NCBI GenBank assembly: GCA_018896595.1
Contig: JAHIME010000003.1
Span: 1 to 54,615 of the forward strand
Reading direction: 5' to 3'
DNA length: 54,615 nt
Source of the DNA: Patescibacteria group bacterium
GTDB lineage: Bacteria; Patescibacteriota; Patescibacteriia; Patescibacteriales; VMTK01
A model generated the notes under the pieces. The model had not been told where the DNA came from, ran no database searches, and saw only the letters and a list, made by a program, of their open reading frames with translations. Position 1 is the stretch's first letter; each line of letters opens with the position of its first letter. Below, one piece after another: positions 33,040 to 40,410 of the stretch. Made by a program: the position numbers and the translations under genes.

Positions 33040-33647
33040 ATATTTTGCAAAATCTTATTAAATTCATTAAATTGTAAATTAATTTCACTTTTTAAATCCG
33101 CCGCCGAAGGAAGTTTATTTAAATTAAAGTGGGCGTTAAAGTGGGCAATAAATCTTTTGTTATCCCTTAATGGTTTAATTTCTAAAACATAAGTTATGTT
33201 ACCTTTTTCAAAAAGCACATTTACGCCAGCGCTTTTAATGTTTTCTATACTAGCAATTTTACTGCCTACAAGATTATTAATATCAAAACTATCACTTTCG
33301 GGGATAATCACCGCGTCATAATTAAACCCATAAGCGCTTAATTTATTTAGATCAATAGCATCTAAGGTTAAAAGATTTTGCAAATCATCAATAACTTCAG
33401 ATTCATTTATTTTACCGCCCCTTTTATCGTTTATCAAAATTCTATTGGCCTCAAACACTATCTCTTTCTGCCTTTTTGGAAAAACCAAAACTTTAAGGCC
33501 AGGCGCCTCTATAAAAGAATGCTTATCATTATCATCGACGCCTGACTTAAATTTATCCAGCAAATCCTTTTGGGAAATCAATAAATGATTTAACGGCGAC
33601 GATAAAAGCAGAGTAATATTAATATTTTTTACGCTTTCTACCTTCAT
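33036..33647 (-). CDS. Protein of unknown function leading the restriction-toxin operon
   Basis: The 203-residue protein appears soluble and mixed alpha-beta, with no recognised motif. A C-terminal half from about 120 has hydrophobic strands ending in a helix. It is translationally coupled to the putative antitoxin gene through a 4-nt overlap, so it probably belongs to the same functional module. It could be a third component of the toxin module or a DNA-binding regulator; both are guesses. Confidence 0.6.
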   Translation of the reverse strand: MKVESVKNINITLLLSSPLNHLLISQKDLLDKFKSGVDDNDKHSFIEAPGLKVLVFPKRQKEIVFEANRILINDKRGGKINESEVIDDLQNLLTLDAIDLNKLSAYGFNYDAVIIPESDSFDINNLVGSKIASIENIKSAGVNVLFEKGNITYVLEIKPLRDNKRFIAHFNAHFNLNKLPSAADLKSEINLQFNEFNKILQNI

Positions 33648-33661
33648 AGCATAGAATCTTA

Positions 33662-33667
33662 ATTATA
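33662..33667 (-). promoter_or_regulatory. -10 element of the defence-island operon
   Basis: TATAAT on the minus strand ends 14 nt before the first ATG of the operon, giving a leader of about 8 nt. The -35 region is weak. Confidence 0.45.
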
Positions 33668-33722
33668 TCTTATATGTCTACATAATAACTGAAAAAAAGC
33701 AAAAAATCAATAGAGTTTAAAA

Positions 33723-34211
33723 TTATTTCTTTTTCCGTTTATAATCGCGAATTATTTTTTCCCTCTCCTTTTCGGTTATTTCGCATTGATCGCATCTATA
33801 CACATCGCATAAAACCGAATAACCTCCATCGGGAAGAACAATTCTTTTGCCGCATTTTGAGCAATAAGTCGGTTCAAAAGCCGGCGAGCTTTCCAGTTTG
33901 GTAAAATTATATTCATTAGTCCCGTACCAAACATACATTTCCAATTCATGCTCAAAATCTTTTAAGCACTCTTGGCAATTTTTCCAGTCTCCCTTATGTT
34001 CTTCCGCATTATGATGGCCGCACAACGTAAACCGCCGATGATTTCTTGAGCAACTGTTTCTCGCGTAAGAAAAAAGCGCATACTTGTCTTCATCATCGCA
34101 GATCCAGTTGCCGCAACAATCGGTTTTTACTAATTTCTTTCGCTTTCCACATAATCCGCATTTTGGCTTTGAATCTATTTTATTTTTTGAATTTTTTTTA
34201 TTAACTGACAT
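33723..34211 (-). CDS. Multi-zinc-finger protein of unknown function
   Basis: I take the start at 34211 (MSVNKKNSKNK), 4 nt after the stop of the protease gene. The 162-residue protein has many Cys and His arranged as zinc-binding pairs: CGLC, DCCGNWIC, CSRNH, LCGHH, CQEC and a C-terminal ribbon CSKC...CDQC. It resembles a conserved bacterial hypothetical of RING or treble-clef appearance. Coupling to the ClpP-fold protease gene suggests a shared process, perhaps substrate recognition. Confidence 0.7.
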   Translation of the reverse strand: MSVNKKNSKNKIDSKPKCGLCGKRKKLVKTDCCGNWICDDEDKYALFSYARNSCSRNHRRFTLCGHHNAEEHKGDWKNCQECLKDFEHELEMYVWYGTNEYNFTKLESSPAFEPTYCSKCGKRIVLPDGGYSVLCDVYRCDQCEITEKEREKIIRDYKRKKK

Positions 34212-34215
34212 AAAT

Positions 34216-35241
34216 TTACTTCCACCCCTGCCCGACAATCCTAAACCCGACCTGCTCCTGCGGGACTTGAATCGGGCCCTGCGGGGTTTGCTGAACCATA
34301 TTTACCTGCTGTTTGCGATAATCAATTGAAAGCTCAAAATGGCTTGATAACTGCCGGCTTTCAATAAAGGCGATTTTATAATCCTTTTTATTTTGCATCG
34401 CGTTCGGGCCAAGCTCGTTTTCCGGATTCCATAATTTGCCAAGATCCATTTCTGTTTTATATTCCTCGTATAAATCAGTCATCGCCTTTGATAAAATTTG
34501 ATCCGCGAAAATAACCGTTTTTAATCCCAAATCCTCTTTGGCTTCTTTGCGCCCGATAAAATACTGGTGCGAATATAATTTTTCCGTGAAATAATCAACG
34601 ATTTTTTCAATTTCATCGTCTTTCATCGGCGTTTTGTGGCTTTTTAAAAGCCGCTTGGCGAGAATACGGATTAAATTATGGATGCGGTTGACATTGCCGA
34701 GCGCCAAAGGATGAATTTGCGGATTTGATTCCACGAATTTATTAAAAATCTTGGCAAGCTCCTCGTCGTTTTTAATTCCAAATTTATTTTTCGCCAAATC
34801 AAAATACGCCATCACATCTTCCACTGAAATGGGAATTTTGTTCTGCGGATTTTGCGGGTCTTGCGGATTGAAAACATTAGCGGTTGACGGGTCAATCGGC
34901 GAAAGCTCGGAAAGATCGCTCATCACGATTTCATCAGCTCCAAGCGCGATCATCGTTGCCGCGCTGTGCGCTTTATAAGGCGCGATGACTGAAAATTTAT
35001 CGCAGTACTCGCGAACCATAGAAACCAGCCGCCAGGGAACCATAGTATCCCCGCCGGCGCTGTACAAAAACAAATCAATATTTTCCGTTTTGCCGATGGT
35101 TTGAAGCTGTTTACTGATGACCGGAATAATGTCCATTGCCACGCGGGCGTTAATCGGACCCTGCCGGTCGCTGGTAATATAAGTTATTACCCGCGAATTT
35201 CGCGCCTCCTCAATTTGTTGAATAAGCGTTTTTTTGTCCAT
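34216..35241 (-). CDS. ClpP/crotonase-fold serine protease of the SDH proteinase (PF01972-like) family
   Basis: The 341-residue protein has the SppA/ClpP-like core: a strand LFLYSAGGD (oxyanion region, residues 57-65), then KAHSAATMIALGADEIVM with the likely nucleophile Ser93, then a helical C-terminal half. It has no signal peptide or membrane helix, so it is cytoplasmic or peripheral, unlike SppA. Homologs are often called serine dehydrogenase proteinase; the biological substrate is unknown. It is followed by the zinc-finger gene after 4 nt. Confidence 0.85.
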   Translation of the reverse strand: MDKKTLIQQIEEARNSRVITYITSDRQGPINARVAMDIIPVISKQLQTIGKTENIDLFLYSAGGDTMVPWRLVSMVREYCDKFSVIAPYKAHSAATMIALGADEIVMSDLSELSPIDPSTANVFNPQDPQNPQNKIPISVEDVMAYFDLAKNKFGIKNDEELAKIFNKFVESNPQIHPLALGNVNRIHNLIRILAKRLLKSHKTPMKDDEIEKIVDYFTEKLYSHQYFIGRKEAKEDLGLKTVIFADQILSKAMTDLYEEYKTEMDLGKLWNPENELGPNAMQNKKDYKIAFIESRQLSSHFELSIDYRKQQVNMVQQTPQGPIQVPQEQVGFRIVGQGWK

Positions 35242-35275
35242 AGTGTTGTTATTTTATCATTATTTTAATAATTTT

Positions 35276-35959
35276 TCAAATTAACCCTTTTTCTTTGAAA
35301 CTCAAAAATTTATCTTTAACAATAATTATGTGGTCCACAACCTCTATGCCCATAATTTTACCTGCCTCTACCAATCTTTTTGTAATTGCCAGATCGTCTT
35401 CTGATGGTTCGGGGTCGCCGGAAGGGTGGTTGTGAACGAATATAACCGATGCGGCTTTGTTTTTAATGGCTTCCGAGAATACTTCGCGCGGATGGACAAT
35501 GCTGGCGTTAAGCGAGCCGACTGAAACTTCCGCGATTGAATGGTTCCTGCTGTTAAGAGCAATAATGTAAAAATGTTCTTTATGATAATCTTTAAGTTTG
35601 CTTTTTATCAACTGATACACTTTTTTGGGATCGGTAAGCTCTTTGCTCTTATAAGGCGGAGTTTGAGTGGAAATTCGGCGGCCGATTTCAAAGACGGCTT
35701 TTATCTGCGCCGCTTTTGCCAATCCGATTCCTTTAATTAAAGACAGCTCCTCAATACTTGCCTCGGCTAATTTTTGAAGACTGCCGAATTGCGACAGCAG
35801 TTTTTGCGCCGTAACCGCGACCGATTCGCCGGCAATGCCGCGCCCCAAAATAACCTGTAATAATTCTTGGGCCGAAAGCACCTGCTCGCCAAATTTAACC
35901 AACCGTTCGCGCGGCCGCTCTTCTTTAGGCAAGTCGTGAATAGTAAATGATTTGCTCAT
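35276..35959 (-). CDS. radC: RadC family JAB-domain protein
   Basis: The 227-residue protein has an N-terminal helix-hairpin-helix region (about 40-90) and a C-terminal JAB/MPN metalloprotease-like domain with VHNHPSGDPEPSEDD, the zinc-binding HxHPSGxxxPSxxD motif. The family name comes from an old repair mapping that was later disputed; its role is unsettled and it often travels with mobile DNA. Here it lies just downstream of tRNA-Val. Confidence 0.92.
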   Translation of the reverse strand: MSKSFTIHDLPKEERPRERLVKFGEQVLSAQELLQVILGRGIAGESVAVTAQKLLSQFGSLQKLAEASIEELSLIKGIGLAKAAQIKAVFEIGRRISTQTPPYKSKELTDPKKVYQLIKSKLKDYHKEHFYIIALNSRNHSIAEVSVGSLNASIVHPREVFSEAIKNKAASVIFVHNHPSGDPEPSEDDLAITKRLVEAGKIMGIEVVDHIIIVKDKFLSFKEKGLI

Positions 35960-36001
35960 AATTTTATTTCATTAAACTATCATTTAAAAACAACGATTCT
36001 G

Positions 36002-36074
36002 TGGGCGATGGTGGATTCGAACCACCGACTTCTATCGTGTGAGGATAGCACTCTAACCGCTGAGTTAATCGCCC
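36002..36074 (-). tRNA. tRNA-Val (anticodon CAC)
   Basis: The 73-nt gene folds completely: acceptor GGGCGAT/ATCGCCC, D-arm ACTC/GAGT, anticodon stem CTATC/GATAG with loop CTCACAC (anticodon CAC, reading GUG), and T-arm GGTGG/CCACC with TTCGAAT. The CCA end is not encoded, so a CCA-adding enzyme is needed. It begins 4 nt after the RNase H stop codon and is probably cut out of that message. Confidence 0.95.
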
Positions 36075-36078
36075 GGAA

Positions 36079-36492
36079 TTATTTTAACCCCTTGTCAATC
36101 GCCAAATTCACCAACCTGTCCGCCTCCTTATTCATCTCGCGGGGAATATGCTTGAATGTTACTTTTTTAAAACCCATGGTCGCGTTATAAATTTTAACAA
36201 ACAGCGGAGCTAAATTTTTATCTTTTACCCTGTATTCCCTGTTTAACTGCTTGACCACCAATTCGCTGTCCAAATAAAATTCCAGTTCTTCGGCGCCCAA
36301 TTTTTTGGCTTTTTCTATCGCCGCCAACAGCGCTTTGTATTCCGCTTGATTATTTGTCGCCAGTCCGATGTATTCCGAAATTTCCGCTATCACTTCTTTG
36401 TTTTCATTATAAAAAACAGCACCGATTCCCGCAGGCCCCGGATTGTTGCGCGCGCCGCCGTCCGTGTAGATTGTAAGTTTGCTATATTTCAT
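36079..36492 (-). CDS. rnhA: Ribonuclease HI-like protein
   Basis: The 137-residue RNase H fold has the four active-site acids: Asp11 (IYTDGG), Glu51 (NQAEYKALL), Asp75 (FYLDSEL) and Asp125 (KEADRLVN). It degrades RNA in RNA-DNA hybrids. The short form lacks the basic protrusion handle of E. coli RNase HI. Its start codon lies within a GCATTATG string that is part of the repeat-rich spacer behind recJ, and tRNA-Val follows directly. Confidence 0.92.
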   Translation of the reverse strand: MKYSKLTIYTDGGARNNPGPAGIGAVFYNENKEVIAEISEYIGLATNNQAEYKALLAAIEKAKKLGAEELEFYLDSELVVKQLNREYRVKDKNLAPLFVKIYNATMGFKKVTFKHIPREMNKEADRLVNLAIDKGLK

Positions 36493-36502
36493 AATGCGTT
36501 TA

Positions 36503-36623
36503 TAATGCGAATACTACAAATAAAACTCAAATACTACAAAAACTACAAATCGAATTAAAGTAAATGTTAATTCGCATTATTCGTTTTGTAGTATTCGCAT
36601 ACTAATTTGTAGTATTCGCATTA
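36503..36623. mobile_element. 121-bp MITE-like element with 19-bp terminal inverted repeats
   Basis: The ends TAATGCGAATACTACAAAT (36503-36521) and its exact complement (36605-36623) are perfect 19-bp inverted repeats. Internal copies of ACTACAAA add further symmetry. The right end lies inside recJ and encodes its last residues and stop codon. No clear target duplication is seen, and no transposase is encoded. Confidence 0.65.
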
Positions 36624-38335
36624 TGTTTTATGTCAACAACCTTTAACTGCGCCTCTCTTCTTCCATTAAACTCGTTCATTTCCACATAATAAACAATATC
36701 AATTTTATCGCCGATGCGCAAATCCTGCCACGTTTCGGCTTGATTAAAAGCCACCGCCCAAAAGTTTCCCATTCTGAATTTAACATGCCTGCCGTCAATG
36801 CCCATGGTCATTATATCACGGATCGCGACATTGCGGCTCGCGAACCGCGGCCGCTCGTTGTCCTCGCCGAATGGCGCGAATTTCTCCATATCTTTAATCA
36901 GCTCCTCGCTTACTTCTTCTAAATCCAGCTCGGCTTCAACAACCACTCGCGGCCTTAAATCAATGTCTTTTAATATTGTATCCGCGATTCGCTTCATCTT
37001 TCCGACAAAATCCGGCAAATTATCTTTGCTTTTCAGAGTAAAGCCGCAGGCCTGGGCATGGCCGCCGAACCTTAAGAAAAACTCCTTTACCTCTTCCAGC
37101 GCTTTGATAATATTAAACTCTTCTATGCTGCGGCCCGAGCCCTTTATTTCGCCATGGCCTTGTGTTATTACTAAAACCGGCCGATTGTACTGTTCGCATA
37201 ATCTGCCCGCCACCAAGCCGATAACTCCCTCGGGCCATGAATTTGCCCCGCTAATTATAGCCGGATCGGTTAAAATTAAAATTTTATCATCCCCCAACTC
37301 TTTTTCAACAACCTGCCTGCAATACTCCGCTATTTCATTGGTTATTTTTTGCCGTTCAATATTTTTGTCATTCAAACGGGCGGCAATGGCTTGCGCTTCT
37401 TGTTTATTTTTAGTTGTAAGCAGTTCAAAGGCGGTATTGGCGTGTTCAAGCCGGCCGGCCGCGTTAAGCCGCGGCGCAATCTGCCAGCCGATATTCCAGG
37501 CGTCAATCCGGCCGTTAATCTGCGCTTGCTTTATGAGCTCGTCCAGCCCAACACGGTTTTGCTTATTGATTATTTTAAGCCCTTCTTTGATTATTATTCT
37601 GTTCTCTCCCAAAACGGTTACGCAATCCGCCACCGTGCCGATAGCGGCCAAATCCAAAATATTTTCTTCCAATTTTCGCTTCACGCTTTCTTCTAATTTT
37701 GCCTCGCCGATAAGCGCCTTTGCCAATTTAAAAGCCACTCCCACTCCGGCCAAATATTTAAAAGGATATTTTTCGCCCTTTGCCATCGGATTGATAATCA
37801 AGCAGTCGGGCAATTCGCTTTCATCTTCCGACGGCTGGTGGTGGTCGGTTATAATAACATCAATTCCTAAACTCTTGGCGTATTCAACTTCGTCTTTACC
37901 GCGGATGCCGTTGTCAACGGTTATGATAAGTTTCGCGCCGGCTTGCGCCAACAAATCAATCGCTTGATTGTTCAGCCCGTAACCCTCGCTCGCCCTGTCC
38001 GGAATATAAACATCAACATCGGCTTTTAATGTTGATAATGTTTCAGCCAATATCGCCGAAGCCGTAACCCCGTCGGCGTCAAAGTCGCCGTAGACCACGA
38101 TGAAATGAGCTTTTTTAATATGCTCTATAATCAGCTCAACAGCCGCCCGCATATTTTGAAAAAGAAAAGGATCGTAACCGTTCTCGGCGCAGTCCGGATT
38201 TAAAAACGCTTCAATTTCTTCTTTCTCTTTTAAGCCGCGATTATACAGCAATTGCAAAACCACCCGGCTGTACTCGGGGAATTTTTTAATAAATTCTCTG
38301 TCAATTTGAGGCAATATCAGCCAGTTTTTGTTCAT
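36602..38335 (-). CDS. recJ: Single-stranded-DNA-specific exonuclease RecJ
   Basis: RecJ degrades single strands 5' to 3' in recombination and repair. The 577-residue protein has the DHH motifs: YGDFDADGVTASA (motif I), the DHH signature in IITDHHQPS (motif III), and the DHHA1 RFGGHAQACGFTL loop. The C-terminal OB-fold region is present. The final residues (NANTTN and stop) are encoded by the inverted-repeat element, so the native C-terminus seems to have been replaced. Confidence 0.95.
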   Translation of the reverse strand: MNKNWLILPQIDREFIKKFPEYSRVVLQLLYNRGLKEKEEIEAFLNPDCAENGYDPFLFQNMRAAVELIIEHIKKAHFIVVYGDFDADGVTASAILAETLSTLKADVDVYIPDRASEGYGLNNQAIDLLAQAGAKLIITVDNGIRGKDEVEYAKSLGIDVIITDHHQPSEDESELPDCLIINPMAKGEKYPFKYLAGVGVAFKLAKALIGEAKLEESVKRKLEENILDLAAIGTVADCVTVLGENRIIIKEGLKIINKQNRVGLDELIKQAQINGRIDAWNIGWQIAPRLNAAGRLEHANTAFELLTTKNKQEAQAIAARLNDKNIERQKITNEIAEYCRQVVEKELGDDKILILTDPAIISGANSWPEGVIGLVAGRLCEQYNRPVLVITQGHGEIKGSGRSIEEFNIIKALEEVKEFFLRFGGHAQACGFTLKSKDNLPDFVGKMKRIADTILKDIDLRPRVVVEAELDLEEVSEELIKDMEKFAPFGEDNERPRFASRNVAIRDIMTMGIDGRHVKFRMGNFWAVAFNQAETWQDLRIGDKIDIVYYVEMNEFNGRREAQLKVVDIKHNANTTN

Positions 38336-38341
38336 ATTTTA

Positions 38342-38440
38342 TCACATGAACGCCGCGCCAACAGTCCAAAGCACCATGGTAAAAATCACTATAACGGAAA
38401 TAATTATCCAAATAATTTTTGTTATAACTTTTCTTTTCAT
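38342..38440 (-). CDS. 32-residue single-helix membrane protein
   Basis: A short open frame starts at ATG 38440, 5 nt after the lepA stop, and ends with TGA just before recJ. It encodes a Lys/Arg N-terminus followed by about 22 hydrophobic residues with two Trp, ending VGAAFM: a single transmembrane helix with the N-terminus inside. It fills the whole lepA-recJ gap. The clean membrane pattern supports a real gene; the function is unknown. Confidence 0.5.
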   Translation of the reverse strand: MKRKVITKIIWIIISVIVIFTMVLWTVGAAFM

Positions 38441-38445
38441 ATAAT

Positions 38446-40350
38446 TTATCTCTTTAATATCTTAACGAACACATCGCTCGGAATTTCCACGCTTCCTTTC
38501 CCGGCCGCCATCATTTTCTTCTTGCCCTTTTTCTGCTTGTCCAAGAGCTTGCGCTTGCGCGAAACATCGCCGCCGTAAAGCTTGGCCGTCACATCCTTGC
38601 TCATAGCCGAAAGCCGTTCCGCGGCAATAATCTTGCCGCCGATAGCCGCCTGCAATTTAACAACGAACATCTGCTTGGACAAAGATTCTTTTAAAACGTT
38701 AACCACTTCTTTGCCGCGATTAAAGGCCTCGTCTTCATAAACAATCATTGTTAGCGCCTCAACCGGCTCCTCGGCGACTAAAATATCCATTTTTACCACC
38801 TTTGCTTCGCGGTAATCCGTAAATTCGTAATTAATGGAAGCGTAGCCGGAACTCGCGCTTTTTATTTTATCGTAAAAATCAGTCAATATCGCCGACATGG
38901 GCATTTCGTAATGCAGAACCGCGCGCGTTTCATTTAAATATTCGGTATTCTTATATACCCCTCTTTTTTCCTGAACTAAATTCATTATGGCGCCGATATA
39001 TTCTTTCGGCGTAATTATATCCAAAGTTACCCATGGCTCTTCTATTTTTTCTATTATTTCTCTTGAAGGAAATTTCTGCGGACTGCGCGCGATTAATTCC
39101 TCTTCATTTTTCTTGTAAATTTTATAAGCAACACTGGGAACGGTGACGATTAAGTTTAAATTATATTCCCTTTTCAATCTTTCTTGAAATATATCCAAGT
39201 GAAGCAGGCCCAAAAAGCCGCACCTGAAACCAAAACCCAGGGCTTCCGAATGCTCCGGCTCATAAATTAAAGCGGCGTCGTTTAATTTTAATTTTTCCAT
39301 TGATTCGCGCAATTCCTGGAATTCATTGCCTTCGCGCGGAAAGATGCCGGCGAAAACCATAGGCTTTACTTCTTTGTACCCTTGCAGCGGCTCTACAAGC
39401 GTACGCGCCGCTATCGCGCCACGTCCGCTAATCACCGTATCCCCGACCCGGCATTCGCTCACATCCTTAAAGCCGGTAACAATATAGCCGATTTCTCCGG
39501 TTTGCAATTTTCCGGTTGAAAAATAATCCGGCTTAAAAATGCCGATATCCAAAGCCTCGCTTTTCGCGCGCGTGGACATTAAAATTATTTTATCGCCTTT
39601 TTTTACTTCTCCGTCAACAACGCGGACATAAGCGACAACGCCTCGGTATTCGTCGTAATTGGAATCAAATATCAAAGCGCGCAACAAAGTGCCGGCTCCA
39701 TAGTCTACGGCCGCAGCCGGAGCTGTGGAGCCTTGTTGCGAGCCATTATCGCCAGTTTGCATTTGGGCTCCACAGCCCTTCGGGACTATGGAGCCGGCAA
39801 ATTGGGGTGAGGTCGCCGGCACCGGCACACGCTCAATAACCGCCTTTAATATTTCTTCAACGCCCTGCCCTGTTTTTCCTGAAGCATGGATTATTTCCTC
39901 CCGGCCGCAGCCCAATAATTTAATAATTTCATTTTCGGTTTTTTCAATTTGCGCCGCCGGCAAGTCAATCTTATTCACCACCGGAATAACGGTTAAATCC
40001 TGCTCAACAGCCAAATATAAATTTGCCAAAGTCTGCGCCTGTATCCCCTGGGTCGCGTCCACTAATAAAACAGCGCCCTCTACGGCAGCCAAAGAGCGCG
40101 ACACCTCGTAAGTAAAATCAACATGGCCGGGAGTATCTATTAAATTCAAAATATAGCCGTTGTAATCCATTGTTACGGGCTGCAATTTAATCGTTATCCC
40201 GCGCTCTCTTTCCAAATCCATTCTGTCCAAAACCTGCTCTTTCATTTTTCTTTTTTCAATCGTGCCGGTAATCTCAAGCATCCTGTCCGCCAAAGTTGAT
40301 TTGCCGTGGTCAATATGCGCGATTATGCAAAAATTTCTGATGTTATTCAT
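38446..40350 (-). CDS. lepA: Elongation factor 4 (LepA) with a palindromic in-frame insertion
   Basis: This ribosome-binding GTPase promotes back-translocation or relieves stalled states. G motifs are AHIDHGKST, DTPGHVDFT and NKIDLP; the C-terminal domain with LYGGDVSRKRKLL is complete. Residues about 181-222, between the G domain and domain II where others have a short linker, are an extra low-complexity loop rich in Gly, Ala, Ser and Gln encoded by a 108-bp palindromic repeat. Frame is kept, so the protein may work with a surface loop. Confidence 0.95.
   Translation of the reverse strand: MNNIRNFCIIAHIDHGKSTLADRMLEITGTIEKRKMKEQVLDRMDLERERGITIKLQPVTMDYNGYILNLIDTPGHVDFTYEVSRSLAAVEGAVLLVDATQGIQAQTLANLYLAVEQDLTVIPVVNKIDLPAAQIEKTENEIIKLLGCGREEIIHASGKTGQGVEEILKAVIERVPVPATSPQFAGSIVPKGCGAQMQTGDNGSQQGSTAPAAAVDYGAGTLLRALIFDSNYDEYRGVVAYVRVVDGEVKKGDKIILMSTRAKSEALDIGIFKPDYFSTGKLQTGEIGYIVTGFKDVSECRVGDTVISGRGAIAARTLVEPLQGYKEVKPMVFAGIFPREGNEFQELRESMEKLKLNDAALIYEPEHSEALGFGFRCGFLGLLHLDIFQERLKREYNLNLIVTVPSVAYKIYKKNEEELIARSPQKFPSREIIEKIEEPWVTLDIITPKEYIGAIMNLVQEKRGVYKNTEYLNETRAVLHYEMPMSAILTDFYDKIKSASSGYASINYEFTDYREAKVVKMDILVAEEPVEALTMIVYEDEAFNRGKEVVNVLKESLSKQMFVVKLQAAIGGKIIAAERLSAMSKDVTAKLYGGDVSRKRKLLDKQKKGKKKMMAAGKGSVEIPSDVFVKILKR
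39691..39798. repeat. 108-bp double palindrome inserted in lepA
   Basis: Outer arms GCCGGCTCCATAGTC (39691-39705) and its complement (39784-39798) match over 15 bp. Inner arms GCTGTGGAGCC (39722-39732) and GGCTCCACAGC (39766-39776) match over 11 bp and resemble the outer arms. The length is divisible by three. Confidence 0.85.
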
Positions 40351-40375
40351 AGAAAACTAAATAATAATTCGTAAT

Positions 40376-40408
40376 AAATTAGAAATTAGAAATTAGAAAT
40401 TAGAAATT
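40376..40408. repeat. Four tandem AAATTAG heptamers between murJ and lepA
   Basis: Four perfect 7-nt copies plus AAATT. The unit is the reverse complement, in cyclic register, of the TTTCTAA repeat at 19424-19451. Confidence 0.9.
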
Positions 40409-40410
40409 TT

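Noticed and set aside
36798..37967. A 389-codon open frame on the plus strand
   Set aside because: It is antisense to the fully conserved recJ gene and its translation is Ser-rich without family features, as expected for a shadow frame.
40376..40408. Possible CRISPR repeats (tandem short repeats)
   Set aside because: The units are 7 nt with no spacers, and no cas genes are present.
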